Shown here: one piece after another, positions 15,593 to 24,809 of the stretch
Layout: each line of letters begins with the position of its first letter
How positions within the stretch are numbered: position 1 is the stretch's first letter
Assembly: GCA_903900335.1 (NCBI GenBank)
Contig: CAIUMP010000034.1
Coordinates: 1 to 56,726 of the forward strand
Length of the DNA stretch: 56,726 nt
Reading direction: 5' to 3'
DNA from: an uncultured Ignavibacteriota bacterium
Lineage (GTDB): Bacteria > Bacteroidota > Ignavibacteria > Palsa-1295
Made by a program: the position numbers and the translations under genes
Notes under the pieces: generated by a model
Told to the model about the DNA's origin: nothing
Databases searched by the model: none
The model's input: only the letters and a program-made list of their open reading frames with translations

Positions 15593-15824
15593 GATGATGT
15601 TTACCTTCTCGTTAGAAGTTTCTTGTAACTCTGCGGGGCCGATCACTGCCCTGGTTAGAGGGGATTTGATGAGACCTGCTCCCGCCGGATCTGCGTTTCA
15701 AACACTTTTTCGAGGCTAAAAGCAATTTAGGGCACCAATTCGCACTCCTTAAAGCTCCTAGCTGTTCCGCCACCGGTATGCAAGTCATCCGTGACCAACA
15801 CACATCGAAGACGGCCAACAATCT

Positions 15825-16745
15825 ATGAATTCCTCTTCTATTATCTCCTCAATTTCCTCAGAACTCGACCCAAAAGCTCGATATTCGTCAGAACTCGCAC
15901 GTCAAGACGAGGGGGCGCTCGGAGCGCTTCGCGATTTCATACTCATTCTCCGGCGCTTGCGCACAGAATGCCCGTGGGACCGCGAACAAACCCACGATTC
16001 GCTCCGGCCTATGCTCATCGAAGAAACCTACGAAACCATCGAGGCCATCGACCACGCACTAGATACTGGAGACTACACTGAACTAAAAAAAGAACTCGGT
16101 GACGTACTCCTACACATCCTATTCCATTCCGAATTAGGTAGGGAAGAGGGACATTTTACCCTTCAGGAGGTGATCGAGACCGAGTCAGAAAAGCTGATTT
16201 ACCGCCATCCGCACATCTTTGGCGAAGTCAAAGTAGAGGGGGCAGAGGATGTCCGCCGTAACTGGGAACAGCTAAAACGACGTGAAAAGGGCAGAACCAG
16301 CGTTTTAGATGGCGTTCCGAAGCAACTTCCCGCGTTGCAGCGGGCGGCCAGAATCCAGGAGCGAGCATCCAAAGTTGGCTTCGATTGGACCGATTCCAAA
16401 AGTGTATGGGAAAAAGTACGGGAGGAGATCCTGGAGTTTGAAGCCGAGCTCCACCCATCATCCGCTCCGGACTCCCCCACCTCCGTAGGAGGAGGAGGGG
16501 GCCGGGGGGTGGACAGTCCCGCCAAACGAAAGACCGACGAATTCGGTGATCTCCTCTTCTCCCTCGTCAACCTTGCCCGCCACCAAGGCATAGACCCCGA
16601 ACATGCCATGCGTGGGGCCACCGAGAAGTTCGAGCGACGTTTCCGAAAAGTGGAGCAGTCGGTCGAGGCTACTGGCAGAGAGCTGCAGTCATTCTCCTTG
16701 CCAGAACTCGACGAGATCTGGGATCAAGTGAAGGCTTTGGAATAG
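15825..16745 (+). CDS. mazG: Nucleoside triphosphate pyrophosphohydrolase MazG
   Basis: A 306-residue two-domain MazG that hydrolyses (d)NTPs to monophosphate and pyrophosphate and clears aberrant nucleotides. Domain 1 (about 33-150) has CPWDREQTHDSL, LIEETYETIEA with the EExxE metal site, and KKELGDVLLHI. Domain 2 (about 195-290) has REEILEFEAEL, then an insertion, then TDEFGDLLFSLVNLARHQ and EKFERRF. The insertion of 17 or more codons (16469-16519) is a palindromic, G/C-rich DNA element read in frame, placed between the two halves of the second metal site. No clear ribosome binding site is seen before the ATG. Confidence 0.92.
   Translation: MNSSSIISSISSELDPKARYSSELARQDEGALGALRDFILILRRLRTECPWDREQTHDSLRPMLIEETYETIEAIDHALDTGDYTELKKELGDVLLHILFHSELGREEGHFTLQEVIETESEKLIYRHPHIFGEVKVEGAEDVRRNWEQLKRREKGRTSVLDGVPKQLPALQRAARIQERASKVGFDWTDSKSVWEKVREEILEFEAELHPSSAPDSPTSVGGGGGRGVDSPAKRKTDEFGDLLFSLVNLARHQGIDPEHAMRGATEKFERRFRKVEQSVEATGRELQSFSLPELDEIWDQVKALE
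16469..16519. repeat. In-frame palindromic insertion inside mazG
   Basis: A 51-base element with nested complementary arms: outer GGACT/AGTCC, then CCCCCACC/GGGGGGTGG, and inner CCTCC-GTA-GGAGG. The length is a multiple of three, so mazG stays open. It encodes a Ser/Pro/Gly-rich stretch absent from the MazG pattern I know. It resembles, in principle, the palindromic elements known to invade Rickettsia genes. Confidence 0.65.
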
Positions 16746-16780
16746 ACTAGTTTGACCGCCTGGGCGATGTCGCTTCAGTC

Positions 16781-16827
16781 TTTACATTTTGGTGACAACC
16801 TTCCGGATGGCCTCGACTATATTGTCC
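16781..16827 (+). promoter_or_regulatory. Duplicated promoter-like leader, copy 1
   Basis: TTTACATTT, then GTGACAAC, then CGACTATATTGTCC, 26 bases before the ATG of the lipoprotein gene at 16853. The same three blocks with the same spacing occur before the paralogue at 17577-17623. TATATT could be a -10 box. Shown by conservation between the copies, not by a known consensus. Confidence 0.5.
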
Positions 16828-16852
16828 CATATCCTAAACCAAGGGGGACAGT

Positions 16853-17539
16853 ATGCTTTTTCACCACAATAGAGTCGTCGAGATCGCATTCGCAATGGTG
16901 CTGATGCTGCCCTCCGGCTGTGCTTCTCATTTGCCACTCAACACCGATCCTGAGACGGCAGAGAAGATACTTCGAGCAAGCGAATCGGACCCGGTGCGGG
17001 TGATATTTGACAGTGGGGACACTGCGGTTTGCTATTCCGTGATTATTCGTGAAGATTCGACCCGATGGAAAGAAGCGAAGAGGCCTCATTGGAAAACCTC
17101 AAATCAGGCGACGGAATTGGTGGTACCCACGGCCAAAATAAAAGCCGTAATCGTCAGCACACCCAGGCCAGGGATCGGCTTCTTGATCGGTGCGGCGGTA
17201 GGCTCATTCGCAGGCGGATTGATTGGCAATGCCTCGGGCAGCGCACCTACTCCGCCAACATCGAGCAATCCGTTCCTTGCGACCGGGCAAGCGATTGGAT
17301 CAGCTGGACAAGCCTATGAGACGATGCTCATCGGCGCGGGGGTGGGTGCCCTTGTTGGTGGATTAACAGGGATGATCGTTGGCGGTTCAAGCCAGACCGT
17401 TTATAGCGGGGAAAATGGCGAAAACAGCAGCGTGCCAAAATGGGGATTGGTATGGGATGCCGCACATTCGTGTTGGGTGGCCCCAAAACCGGAAAAGACT
17501 TCCGGCCGGGACTCGCTGACGAGCGCACCTCGAAAATAG
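16853..17539 (+). CDS. Glycine-zipper lipoprotein of unknown function, paralogue 1
   Basis: A 228-residue envelope protein. The N-terminus is a lipoprotein signal with lipobox LPSGC (Cys23). Residues 30-60 (DPETAEKILRASESDPVRV) are shared with the next gene. Two glycine-rich hydrophobic stretches, about 103-120 (IGFLIGAAVGSFAGGLIG) and 162-183 (MLIGAGVGALVGGLTGMIV), are glycine zippers of the kind found in outer-membrane-associated or pore-like proteins. The C-terminus is polar. Function unknown. AAGGGGGACA precedes the ATG. The neighbouring paralogue and its duplicated leader show a tandem gene duplication. Confidence 0.8.
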   Translation: MLFHHNRVVEIAFAMVLMLPSGCASHLPLNTDPETAEKILRASESDPVRVIFDSGDTAVCYSVIIREDSTRWKEAKRPHWKTSNQATELVVPTAKIKAVIVSTPRPGIGFLIGAAVGSFAGGLIGNASGSAPTPPTSSNPFLATGQAIGSAGQAYETMLIGAGVGALVGGLTGMIVGGSSQTVYSGENGENSSVPKWGLVWDAAHSCWVAPKPEKTSGRDSLTSAPRK

Positions 17540-17576
17540 CAAGTATATTCCGCTCCCTTGAGTGCATTTTCGCCAT

Positions 17577-17623
17577 TTTACATTTCCGTGACAACGGCGT
17601 CTCGGGCCGCGACTATATTGTCC
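17577..17623 (+). promoter_or_regulatory. Duplicated promoter-like leader, copy 2
   Basis: This is the partner of 16781-16827: TTTACATTT, GTGACAAC and GCGACTATATTGTCC, with the same 26-base distance to the ATG (17649) and a GGAGGGGACA ribosome binding site. The conserved spacing suggests that both paralogues keep the same promoter. Confidence 0.5.
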
Positions 17624-17648
17624 GATAACCTGAAACGGAGGGGACAAA

Positions 17649-18237
17649 ATGCTATTACACCACAAGCAGATCACGACGTTTCCTTTGGTAATCCTAGTCG
17701 CTTTGCTTTCCGGTTGCTACACTCAAGCTGCCTTCACGACTGATCCGGCGACTGCAGAGAAGATACTCCGCGCGAGCGAATCGAATCCTGCTCAAGTGAT
17801 CCTTGACGGAGATGACGCCGTCGTCTGCTATGCGGTGATTATCCGGCACGATTCCATCAGATGGCAAGCGGTGACCACTCATGCCCAGAAAGCAGTTCCG
17901 AGCTCGAGGGTTAATGCCGTAATCGTTAAGAATGGGAGTCCGGGCATTAGTACGGGGGGGCGGTGCATTGCTTGGACTTACTCTGGGAGGCTTGATCGGA
18001 GCTGTTAGCACGAGCTCCACCGAAGATCCGAACTTGCATGGTATTACAGGATTGGAAAATTTCAGTAGGAATACGGAATACACCCTTACCGCAGCGGGCT
18101 TGAGCGCCTTGGCCTTTGGGGTCGCACGCGGGTGCGCAGAAAACCACTCCAGCCTTGAATTCCTAAAGAGCCGAACCCATGGTTTGGTGGGCGGCAGGCC
18201 GGGGGGCGGTTCAGAAAGGATTGACTCGATCGTCTGA
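17649..18237 (+). pseudogene. Glycine-zipper lipoprotein paralogue 2, frameshifted at a poly-G tract
   Basis: The first 119 codons (17649-18008) encode a lipoprotein signal with LLSGC (Cys23), then DPATAEKILRASESNPAQV, matching paralogue 1. After the seven-G run at 17954-17960 the frame leads into an unrelated tail and stops. In the next frame (open to 18237) the expected glycine zipper continues (GALLGLTLGGLIGAV). Removing one G restores a ~195-residue protein. The region after 18110 resembles paralogue 1 only weakly, so further changes are possible. It may be a decaying copy, a sequencing error in a homopolymer, or a contingency tract that switches expression. Confidence 0.7.
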
Positions 18238-18442
18238 CGCCGCATTTTCACGCCATCTTAACCGCAAGGTCGCACCAGTAGGACCAGCATTGGATGAGTA
18301 ATGCCATTCAAATTAGGCTCGTTCTAGCTCGATTCTCGACGAAGCCGGATCAGGATCTAGCCAGTTGCAGGAAGTACCGTTTGCTCGCAGTGGGGCGCTC
18401 AATAAGGAACGCGGAGCTTCGGCTACGCCTGATCCAACTCAT

Positions 18443-18685
18443 TTACGCCTCGTCCAACTCTTCCAGCAAATCGTCGTCGGCGGTTGCGATGAGCTCTTGT
18501 GCGCGCTTCAAGTCTTCTGGCTCGACATAAAGATGATAGCCTCCGGCGTAATCGAGGGAGGGCATCATTGCCGAAAGATCCTCGGCTTCGAGCATTGCTT
18601 CAATGCCTTCGCGTTCAAGTTTGGTGCGGACAAACTCAGCTTCGAATTCGGTTTGGTAGGTAGCGAGTAGATCGAGGTCTTTCAT
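18443..18685 (-). CDS. DUF2007 domain protein
   Basis: An 80-residue acidic protein of the DUF2007 family, proposed to be small signal-transducing or regulatory proteins; no biochemical role is known to me. The typical start is present: DLLATYQTEFEAEFVRTKLEREGIEAML, and later YHLYVEPEDLKRAQELI with an acidic tail. It is a single minus-strand gene with its own promoter-like sequence 25-55 bases upstream. Confidence 0.85.
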   Translation of the reverse strand: MKDLDLLATYQTEFEAEFVRTKLEREGIEAMLEAEDLSAMMPSLDYAGGYHLYVEPEDLKRAQELIATADDDLLEELDEA

Positions 18686-18709
18686 GATTCGTTGTTAATG
18701 TTCTTCTTA

Positions 18710-18739
18710 CAAAAATACGATTTTGCGGGGGACGCGCAA
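18710..18739 (-). promoter_or_regulatory. Bacteroidota-type promoter for the DUF2007 gene
   Basis: Read on the minus strand: TTG (18739-18737), 19 bases, TATTTTTG (18717-18710), which fits the -33 TTG / -7 TAnnTTTG pattern of Bacteroidota. Transcription would begin near 18703, some 18 bases before the start codon. It overlaps a plus-strand promoter candidate. Confidence 0.6.
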
Positions 18740-18755
18740 TAATTTGTTATTTTTG
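18723..18755 (+). promoter_or_regulatory. Bacteroidota-type promoter candidate for the act-cox operon
   Basis: TTG (18723-18725), 22 bases, TATTTTTG (18748-18755). It is the only full match to the TAnnTTTG pattern that I found on the plus strand between 18690 and actA. The leader to actA (19003) would be about 240 bases. The stretch 18686-19002 otherwise holds only a doubtful minus-strand ORF. Confidence 0.5.
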
Positions 18756-18793
18756 CATCACATGATCGAGTAAACGATGCATGAATCATGCCG

Positions 18794-18988
18794 TTACGAA
18801 GGTGTTTGCGGTCCTCGGAATAATTCGTTCATTTCTTTTTTGAAAAGTAATATACGACCGGCAAGGTCGGATATGACTTGCCGTTTTTTGGAAGCAGCGA
18901 GTTTTTTGACCGTATTTTTGTAACGTTCGTGTTCGTAACGGCCCCATCTGAGGGAGGGCCGGTCGCCGTTCTCAATGTAGGTTACCAC
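18794..18988 (-). CDS. Doubtful small ORF
   Basis: A 64-residue frame starting with GTG, rich in Lys and Arg (YKNTVKKLAASKKRQV), without signal peptide or membrane segment. No ribosome binding site is seen, and the frame lies antisense to the presumed leader of actA. It could be a short real gene or chance. I list it with low confidence because the peptide is evenly composed. Confidence 0.28.
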   Translation of the reverse strand: MVTYIENGDRPSLRWGRYEHERYKNTVKKLAASKKRQVISDLAGRILLFKKEMNELFRGPQTPS

Positions 18989-19002
18989 GAGTTGATGGCT
19001 TA

Positions 19003-19665
19003 ATGGGGCAAATTTTCAAGCGGAGTGCAAACGCGCTCGCAAGGGCATCTATTATTTTCACCGGAATTATCGTCGCTGTTGCGCTCTACGCGGTGCTTCT
19101 GGGGATTCCGCGCTCGTCCTACTGGAACCAGACGGATATCGTCAAGACCCAGCCCGTGCAGTTCAGCCATAAGCACCACGTTGCGGATGATGGCATTGAC
19201 TGTCGTTACTGCCATACCTCCGTCGAGAGTTCGAACTCCGCCGGTATGCCCCCGACAAAGACGTGCATGAACTGCCACTCGCAACTTTGGGCTACAACAA
19301 CCTACCTTGAGCCGGTGCGTCAAAGCTGGAAAACAGGAGTGCCGATCAAGTGGACGCGCATTCACGACCTTCCGGATTACGTCTATTTCAACCACTCGAT
19401 CCACGTCAACAAGGGTGTCGGCTGCGAAACGTGCCACGGCCGTGTCGATCAGATGCCGCTTGTAACGCAGAAGTCTTCGCTTCAGATGGAGTGGTGCATC
19501 AAGTGCCATCGCGCACCGGAGCAGTTTATTCGTCCTCGCTCGCAGGTCTTCAACATGGCCTACGTCGCGCCGGATAATCAAGAAGAAGTCGGTTTGAAGC
19601 TCAAAAAAGAGTATCACATACTCGGCTCCGATGTGTTAACCAGTTGTTCGACCTGTCACCGCTAA
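19003..19665 (+). CDS. actA: Alternative complex III pentahaem cytochrome c subunit ActA
   Basis: A 220-residue subunit of alternative complex III, the quinol:electron acceptor oxidoreductase that replaces bc1. One N-terminal membrane helix (about 15-35) anchors a periplasmic domain with five CxxCH haem c sites: Cys67-His71, Cys88-His92, Cys141-His145, Cys165-His169 and Cys215-His219. Additional His residues (KHH at 57-59, FNHSIHV near 129-135) are likely distal ligands. The length and haem number match ActA. It opens an uninterrupted plus-strand block that runs to 33.2 kb; only nine bases separate it from actB. Confidence 0.95.
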   Translation: MGQIFKRSANALARASIIFTGIIVAVALYAVLLGIPRSSYWNQTDIVKTQPVQFSHKHHVADDGIDCRYCHTSVESSNSAGMPPTKTCMNCHSQLWATTTYLEPVRQSWKTGVPIKWTRIHDLPDYVYFNHSIHVNKGVGCETCHGRVDQMPLVTQKSSLQMEWCIKCHRAPEQFIRPRSQVFNMAYVAPDNQEEVGLKLKKEYHILGSDVLTSCSTCHR

Positions 19666-19674
19666 GAGTTACCT

Positions 19675-22600
19675 TTGATGACCTCTGAGAATCAAACATA
19701 CGCGGGTGCTGGCTCCTCCTTCGATCGGAGCAAGGCCGTATCCGGACTCGAAGTAAGCATGAGCGATCTCGTGCTTAGCCTGCCGGTTATCGAGCAACCG
19801 AAGCTGAGGACGGACTCCGTGCGTAAAGATGTTGACGCCAAGGGTAAAGAATATTGGCGCTCCATGGACGAACTCGCTGATAGCCAGGAGTTCGACGCTT
19901 TCGTCCGCCGTGAGTATCCCTCGCAGACAGAAGTGCTGATCGACCCTGTTAGTCGCCGCTCGTTCTTAAAGCTGATGGGGGCCTCGGTCGGTCTCGCGGG
20001 TCTTGCCGCGTGTACTGTTCAGCCGAAAGAAGAAGTAATTCCTTATATCAAGCAGCCGGAGGAGATGGTCCCCGGAAAGCCGCTCTACTTCGCGACGGCA
20101 ATGCCACGTTCAGGTGGCGCGGTTGGGCTTCTGGTGCGTAGCAACGAAGGGCGGCCGACGAAGATCGAGGGTAATCCGGATCATCCCGCCAGCCTTGGTG
20201 CCAGCGATGTGTTTGCGCAAGCGGCGCTTCTCGGTCTGTATGATCCTGACCGCTCTCAGTCCATCGAGCATTTTGGTGGCGTTCGCACCTGGGGCGATTT
20301 CCTGACGTCTATCATGGGTCGGGTCAGCCAAGCTTCCGGCCAAAGGGGCGCTGGTCTGCGTTTCCTCTCTGAGTCCATCAATTCGCCATCCCTCGCGGCT
20401 ATGATGCAGGGAATTCTGGCGGACATGCCGCTGGCTAAGTGGCACCAGTGGGAGCCAGCTAAGGGTAGTGGGGCATTTAGTGCTTCGAAAGATGCTACTG
20501 GAGCCTCTGTTGCCACTCGCTACCGATTTGATAAGGCCGACCGCGTTCTCGCGCTCGACTCCGATTTTATGGCGGACTATGCCTCCGGTACGCGCTACGC
20601 ACGTGATTGGGCGCAGCGCCGCAAGGTTAGCACTTCGAGCGATGAAATGAGTCGTCTCTACGTCGTAGAAACGACCATAACGATGACCGGCGCGAATGCC
20701 GATAATCGCATCGCCATCCGTCCGAGCCAGTTCGAAGCATTTGTTGGTGCGCTCGCTTCGGCATTCGGAATTTCTGGTGGTGCCTCCAGTGGTCTGACCC
20801 AGGCGCAAGCAGAGTTTGCGCTTGCGGTCGCGAAGGACCTGCGCGCAATGGGAGGCCGATCGATCGTCATCGCCGGTGAGTGGCAAAGCGCGTATGTGCA
20901 AAGCGTTGCGCATCAGATCAACGCGGCTCTTGGCAATGTCGGACAAACCGTGTTTTATTCCGCTCCCATCGAGGCAAGCCCGGCAGATCACCTCGCCTCG
21001 ATTACCGACTTGGCGCTCGACATGGCCAAAGGCAAGGTCGAGACGCTCGTCATGCTCGGCGGTGTTAATCCGGTATATTCTGCGCCAGTCGATCTGAACT
21101 TTGTCGATGCGATGCAGAAGGTGCCGTTCATCGTGCACCATGGTCTCTATCGCGATGAAACTGCGGAGCACGCACACTGGCACATTCCGGAAGCTCACTT
21201 CTTGGAGTCGTGGAGTGATGCTCGTGCTCATGATGGAACGGTCTCGATCATCCAGCCGCTCATCGAGCCGCTTTATAAGGGCAAGACTTCGCACGAGGTT
21301 CTAACCACATTCACGAAGAACAACTCTGCCGAAGCACACGATATTATCAAGGGTTATTGGACAAGCAGTTCCAAGAGCACGGATGTTGAACGCACGTGGC
21401 GCGAGTCACTTCATAACGGTGTACTCGCTAACTCCTCGACTTCCGAAACTGGAACGCCAACGATGGTTGCGATCGCAGCGACTGGTGGTGCTTCCAACGA
21501 TGGCATTGACATTGTCTTCCGCCCTGATCCTCACGTCTACGATGGCCAGTTCGCGAACAACGGTTGGTTGCAGGAGCTACCAAAGCCGATATCCAAGCTG
21601 ACGTGGGATAACGCCGCATATATGAGTGCGAAGACGGCGAAGTCCATGGGGCTTTCGGCGTCGCTAAACGCAAAGGGTGGAGACTACGAAGCAGACGTCG
21701 TTTTTATCGAAGTTGATGGACGACATGTTGAGGCGCCGGTCTGGATCGCTCCCGGTCATCCGGATGCTACTATCACTCTCCACTTAGGCTACGGACGCAA
21801 GAAGGCGGGCCGCGTTGGAAATGACCTCGGGTTCAATGCCGGACGTATTCGCAGTTCGAATGCAATGTGGTTCGCAAGTGGCGCAAAGGTTCGGAAGACC
21901 GGCAAGACCTACTCCCTTGCCGGTACGCAAGTCCATTTCACGATGGAAGGCCGCAATGCCGTTCGGGAGTCGAGCTTCGAGGAGTACAAGAAGAATCCGC
22001 ATTTCGTCAACGAAGAGGGGCCAGGTCCAAACAAGGATATGTCGCTCTTCCCGAAGTACGAGTACAACGGGTACGCGTGGGGAATGACGATCGACCTAAA
22101 TTCCTGTGTTGGCTGCAATGCCTGCATGATTGCATGCGTCGCGGAGAACAACATTCCGGTCGTTGGAAAAGAGCAAGTGCTCAAGAGCCGCGAAATGCAC
22201 TGGATCCGCGTAGATCGTTATTACACAGGTGCCGCTGAGGATCCGGAGACATACTTCCAGCCTGTTCCGTGTATGCAATGCGAGGACGCCCCGTGCGAGC
22301 TCGTCTGCCCGGTTGATGCCACATCGCACTCTGCCGAAGGTTTGAACGACATGGTTTACAACCGCTGCGTCGGAACACGCTATTGCGGCAACAACTGCCC
22401 GTACAAAGTGCGTCGCTTCAACTTCCTTCTGTATCAGGATTGGACTACGCCTCAGTACAAACTGATGCGCAATCCCGAAGTTTCGATTCGCAGCCGCGGC
22501 GTCATGGAAAAGTGCACCTACTGTGTGCAGCGTATCCAGAACGCGAAGATCGATTCTGAGAAGGAGAACCGTCAGGTTCGCGATGGCGAGATCGTTACGG

Positions 22601-22821
22601 CGTGCGAATCCGCATGCCCGACCGATTCCATCGTTTTCGGTAACATCAACGATCCGAACAGCCGCGTCGCGAAGTTGAAGTCCGATACCCGAAATTACTC
22701 GCTGCTCGACGATCTTAACACGCGTCCACGCACCACGTATTTGGGTGCCGTTCGCAACCCGAATCCCGAGATCAAGCGTGTTCCGGCAACGAGAGAAAGT
22801 CTTTTGGAGGAGAGCGCCTAA
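19675..22821 (+). CDS. actB: Alternative complex III molybdopterin-like/iron-sulfur subunit ActB
   Basis: A 1048-residue protein with a molybdopterin-oxidoreductase-like domain (no cofactor expected in ActB) and a C-terminal four-cluster ferredoxin domain. A twin-arginine signal [10 protein letters not shown] lies at 93-102, ending near AACTVQP, an arrangement normal for ActB. Iron-sulfur motifs: [11 protein letters not shown] (~811), [14 protein letters not shown] (~865), [12 protein letters not shown] (~898), CTYC (~946) with CESACP (~976). The first ~57 residues before YWRSMDEL look longer than usual and have low complexity; a later start is possible but no better ATG with ribosome binding site was obvious. 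Electrons pass from the quinol site in ActC/ActF through these clusters to ActA or ActE. Confidence 0.95.
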   Translation: MMTSENQTYAGAGSSFDRSKAVSGLEVSMSDLVLSLPVIEQPKLRTDSVRKDVDAKGKEYWRSMDELADSQEFDAFVRREYPSQTEVLIDPVSRRSFLKLMGASVGLAGLAACTVQPKEEVIPYIKQPEEMVPGKPLYFATAMPRSGGAVGLLVRSNEGRPTKIEGNPDHPASLGASDVFAQAALLGLYDPDRSQSIEHFGGVRTWGDFLTSIMGRVSQASGQRGAGLRFLSESINSPSLAAMMQGILADMPLAKWHQWEPAKGSGAFSASKDATGASVATRYRFDKADRVLALDSDFMADYASGTRYARDWAQRRKVSTSSDEMSRLYVVETTITMTGANADNRIAIRPSQFEAFVGALASAFGISGGASSGLTQAQAEFALAVAKDLRAMGGRSIVIAGEWQSAYVQSVAHQINAALGNVGQTVFYSAPIEASPADHLASITDLALDMAKGKVETLVMLGGVNPVYSAPVDLNFVDAMQKVPFIVHHGLYRDETAEHAHWHIPEAHFLESWSDARAHDGTVSIIQPLIEPLYKGKTSHEVLTTFTKNNSAEAHDIIKGYWTSSSKSTDVERTWRESLHNGVLANSSTSETGTPTMVAIAATGGASNDGIDIVFRPDPHVYDGQFANNGWLQELPKPISKLTWDNAAYMSAKTAKSMGLSASLNAKGGDYEADVVFIEVDGRHVEAPVWIAPGHPDATITLHLGYGRKKAGRVGNDLGFNAGRIRSSNAMWFASGAKVRKTGKTYSLAGTQVHFTMEGRNAVRESSFEEYKKNPHFVNEEGPGPNKDMSLFPKYEYNGYAWGMTIDLNSCVGCNACMIACVAENNIPVVGKEQVLKSREMHWIRVDRYYTGAAEDPETYFQPVPCMQCEDAPCELVCPVDATSHSAEGLNDMVYNRCVGTRYCGNNCPYKVRRFNFLLYQDWTTPQYKLMRNPEVSIRSRGVMEKCTYCVQRIQNAKIDSEKENRQVRDGEIVTACESACPTDSIVFGNINDPNSRVAKLKSDTRNYSLLDDLNTRPRTTYLGAVRNPNPEIKRVPATRESLLEESA

Positions 22822-22824
22822 GCA

Positions 22825-24261
22825 ATGAGTTCTACTAATAGCAACGCAGGGGTTATGGACGCTCGCAAGCTGGATTTCGGCCAGGTGCCGATCATTGCGC
22901 GCGGACATACTTTCGACACGGTCACAGAGAAGATATCCGACATCGTTCTCAAGAGTGGTACTCCAAAATGGTGGTTTGGTGCCTTCCTGGTGGGCGGTGC
23001 GCTTCTGACGGGTCTGCTTTTTGCCCTTACCGTCCTCGTCTTCAAAGGCGTTGGCATTTGGGGCAACAATCAGCCGGTTGGTTGGGCTTGGGATATTACC
23101 AACTTCGTTTGGTGGATCGGTATCGGTCACGCCGGAACGCTCATCTCCGCCATTCTTTTGCTGCTCAAGCAAGAGTGGCGCACCTCGATCAGCCGCTTTT
23201 CAGAGGCAATGACCATTTTCGCGGTTGCTTGCGCAGGAATCTTTCCAGTATTTCATACTGGTCGTCCGTGGTTGGCCTACTGGCTTTTCCCGCTTCCAAA
23301 CACGATGGGTGTGTGGCCTCAATTTCGCAGCCCACTCGTATGGGACGTTTTTGCCGTCTCGACGTATGCGACCATGTCCATAGTATTCTGGTATGTGGGG
23401 CTCATTCCAGATCTCGGCACGATGCGCGATCGCGCAAAGAGCACGTTGGTCAAGAAAATCTACGGTGCGCTCTCTATGGGGTGGCGTGGCTCGACAAAGC
23501 ACTGGAGCCGATATGAAACGGCTTGCCTGCTGCTCGCCGGACTCTGCACGCCGCTTGTTGTATCCGTTCATACAGTTGTTAGTTTCGACTTCGCCGTCGG
23601 TATTATCCCTGGCTGGCACACGACGATCTTCCCGCCATATTTTGTGGCAGGTGCTGTCTATTCCGGCTTTGCAATGGTGCTGACGCTCGCTATTCCAGCG
23701 CGAAAGCTGTTTCATCTCGAAGACTTCATTACGACACGCCACTTGGACAATATGGCGAAGGTTATGCTGGCAACGGGGCTCATCGTTGGCTATGCGTACG
23801 CATTCGAGCCGTTCTTTGGCATCGTTTACAGTGGTAACAAGTACGAACGCTTCCTGATGTACAACCGTATGTTCGGACCCTACGCGACATTCTACTGGCT
23901 GCTTGTGCTCTGCAATGTCGTGACGCCACAATTCCTGTGGTCGAGAAAGCTTCGGAGCAATACGGTAGCGCTATTCATCATTGCTATTATCGTCAATGTT
24001 GGTATGTGGTTGGAGCGATTCGTCATTATCGCAATTAGTCTTACCCGCGACTTCCTGCCATCATCGTGGGGAGCCTTTAAGCCTACCATCTTTGACATCA
24101 TGACGTTCACCGGGACGCTTGGGTTATTCCTTACGTTGATGCTCCTATTCCTGCGTGGGCTACCGTCGATCCCAATGTTTGAACTCAAGGCAATGCTGCA
24201 CGGCGAGACGGCAGAAGGGCATGATGAAGTTGTTGGCTTAGAAGCGGAGGCCGCCGTATGA
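22825..24261 (+). CDS. actC: Alternative complex III membrane subunit ActC (NrfD-like)
   Basis: A 478-residue polytopic membrane protein of the NrfD/PsrC family. It begins with a soluble segment ([21 protein letters not shown]), then around ten hydrophobic segments, including [21 protein letters not shown], a typical quinol-site region, and [21 protein letters not shown]. It is one of the two proton- or quinol-handling membrane subunits of the complex. Four bases separate it from actB and its stop overlaps the actD start (ATGA), indicating tight coupling. Confidence 0.95.
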   Translation: MSSTNSNAGVMDARKLDFGQVPIIARGHTFDTVTEKISDIVLKSGTPKWWFGAFLVGGALLTGLLFALTVLVFKGVGIWGNNQPVGWAWDITNFVWWIGIGHAGTLISAILLLLKQEWRTSISRFSEAMTIFAVACAGIFPVFHTGRPWLAYWLFPLPNTMGVWPQFRSPLVWDVFAVSTYATMSIVFWYVGLIPDLGTMRDRAKSTLVKKIYGALSMGWRGSTKHWSRYETACLLLAGLCTPLVVSVHTVVSFDFAVGIIPGWHTTIFPPYFVAGAVYSGFAMVLTLAIPARKLFHLEDFITTRHLDNMAKVMLATGLIVGYAYAFEPFFGIVYSGNKYERFLMYNRMFGPYATFYWLLVLCNVVTPQFLWSRKLRSNTVALFIIAIIVNVGMWLERFVIIAISLTRDFLPSSWGAFKPTIFDIMTFTGTLGLFLTLMLLFLRGLPSIPMFELKAMLHGETAEGHDEVVGLEAEAAV

Positions 24262-24809
24262 AGGAAGTGAAAACATATCCCATTTACGGCGTAATGGCCG
24301 AGTTCGAAACCCCGCACGCGCTCATCCTCGCGACCAAGGCCGCCTATGGCGCAGGTTATCGAGTTATGGACGCTTACACGCCGTTCCCGATCGAAGAGGT
24401 TTCTGAAGTCATTGGCTTCCATCGCAAGGATAACAAGGTGCCTCTGGCAACCCTTATCGGCGGAATCCTCGGCGGCATAGGTGGATTCTCCTTAGCGAGC
24501 CTTGCGTCATCGTCTTGGTATCCGCTGAATATCGCCGGACGTCCACTCATTCCGTGGCCTGCATTTATTCCAGTGACGTTCGAGTGCACCATTTTGCTGG
24601 CGGGGCTTAGCTGCGCGTTCGGAATGCTCGCAATGAACGGCTTCCCGCAGCCTTACCACCCAGTTTTTAATGTACCTAGTTTTAGTCGTGCAAGCAACGA
24701 TCGCTTCTTCCTCTGTATTGAGGCTCGCGATCCAAAGTACGACGAATCTTCTGTCATGGACTTATTGCGGAAATCGGACGCGACGGAGGTGACAAGAGTC
24801 GATGGCTAA
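24258..24809 (+). CDS. actD: Alternative complex III subunit ActD (DUF3341)
   Basis: A 183-residue membrane subunit. The soluble N-terminus with [14 protein letters not shown] and YTPFPIEEV is the DUF3341 signature; two membrane segments follow (about 56-80 and 103-125), then a C-terminal soluble tail with [13 protein letters not shown]. It pairs with ActC and ActF in the membrane; its exact role is structural as far as known. It overlaps actC by four bases and actE by eight. Confidence 0.93.
   Translation: MKEVKTYPIYGVMAEFETPHALILATKAAYGAGYRVMDAYTPFPIEEVSEVIGFHRKDNKVPLATLIGGILGGIGGFSLASLASSSWYPLNIAGRPLIPWPAFIPVTFECTILLAGLSCAFGMLAMNGFPQPYHPVFNVPSFSRASNDRFFLCIEARDPKYDESSVMDLLRKSDATEVTRVDG

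Noticed and set aside
20110-21294. 394-residue minus-strand ORF
   Set aside because: It lies wholly antisense to actB, has no ribosome binding site or recognisable motif, and its composition is that of a shadow frame.
22096-23172. 358-residue minus-strand ORF
   Set aside because: It is antisense to the iron-sulfur part of actB and the start of actC, both certain genes.
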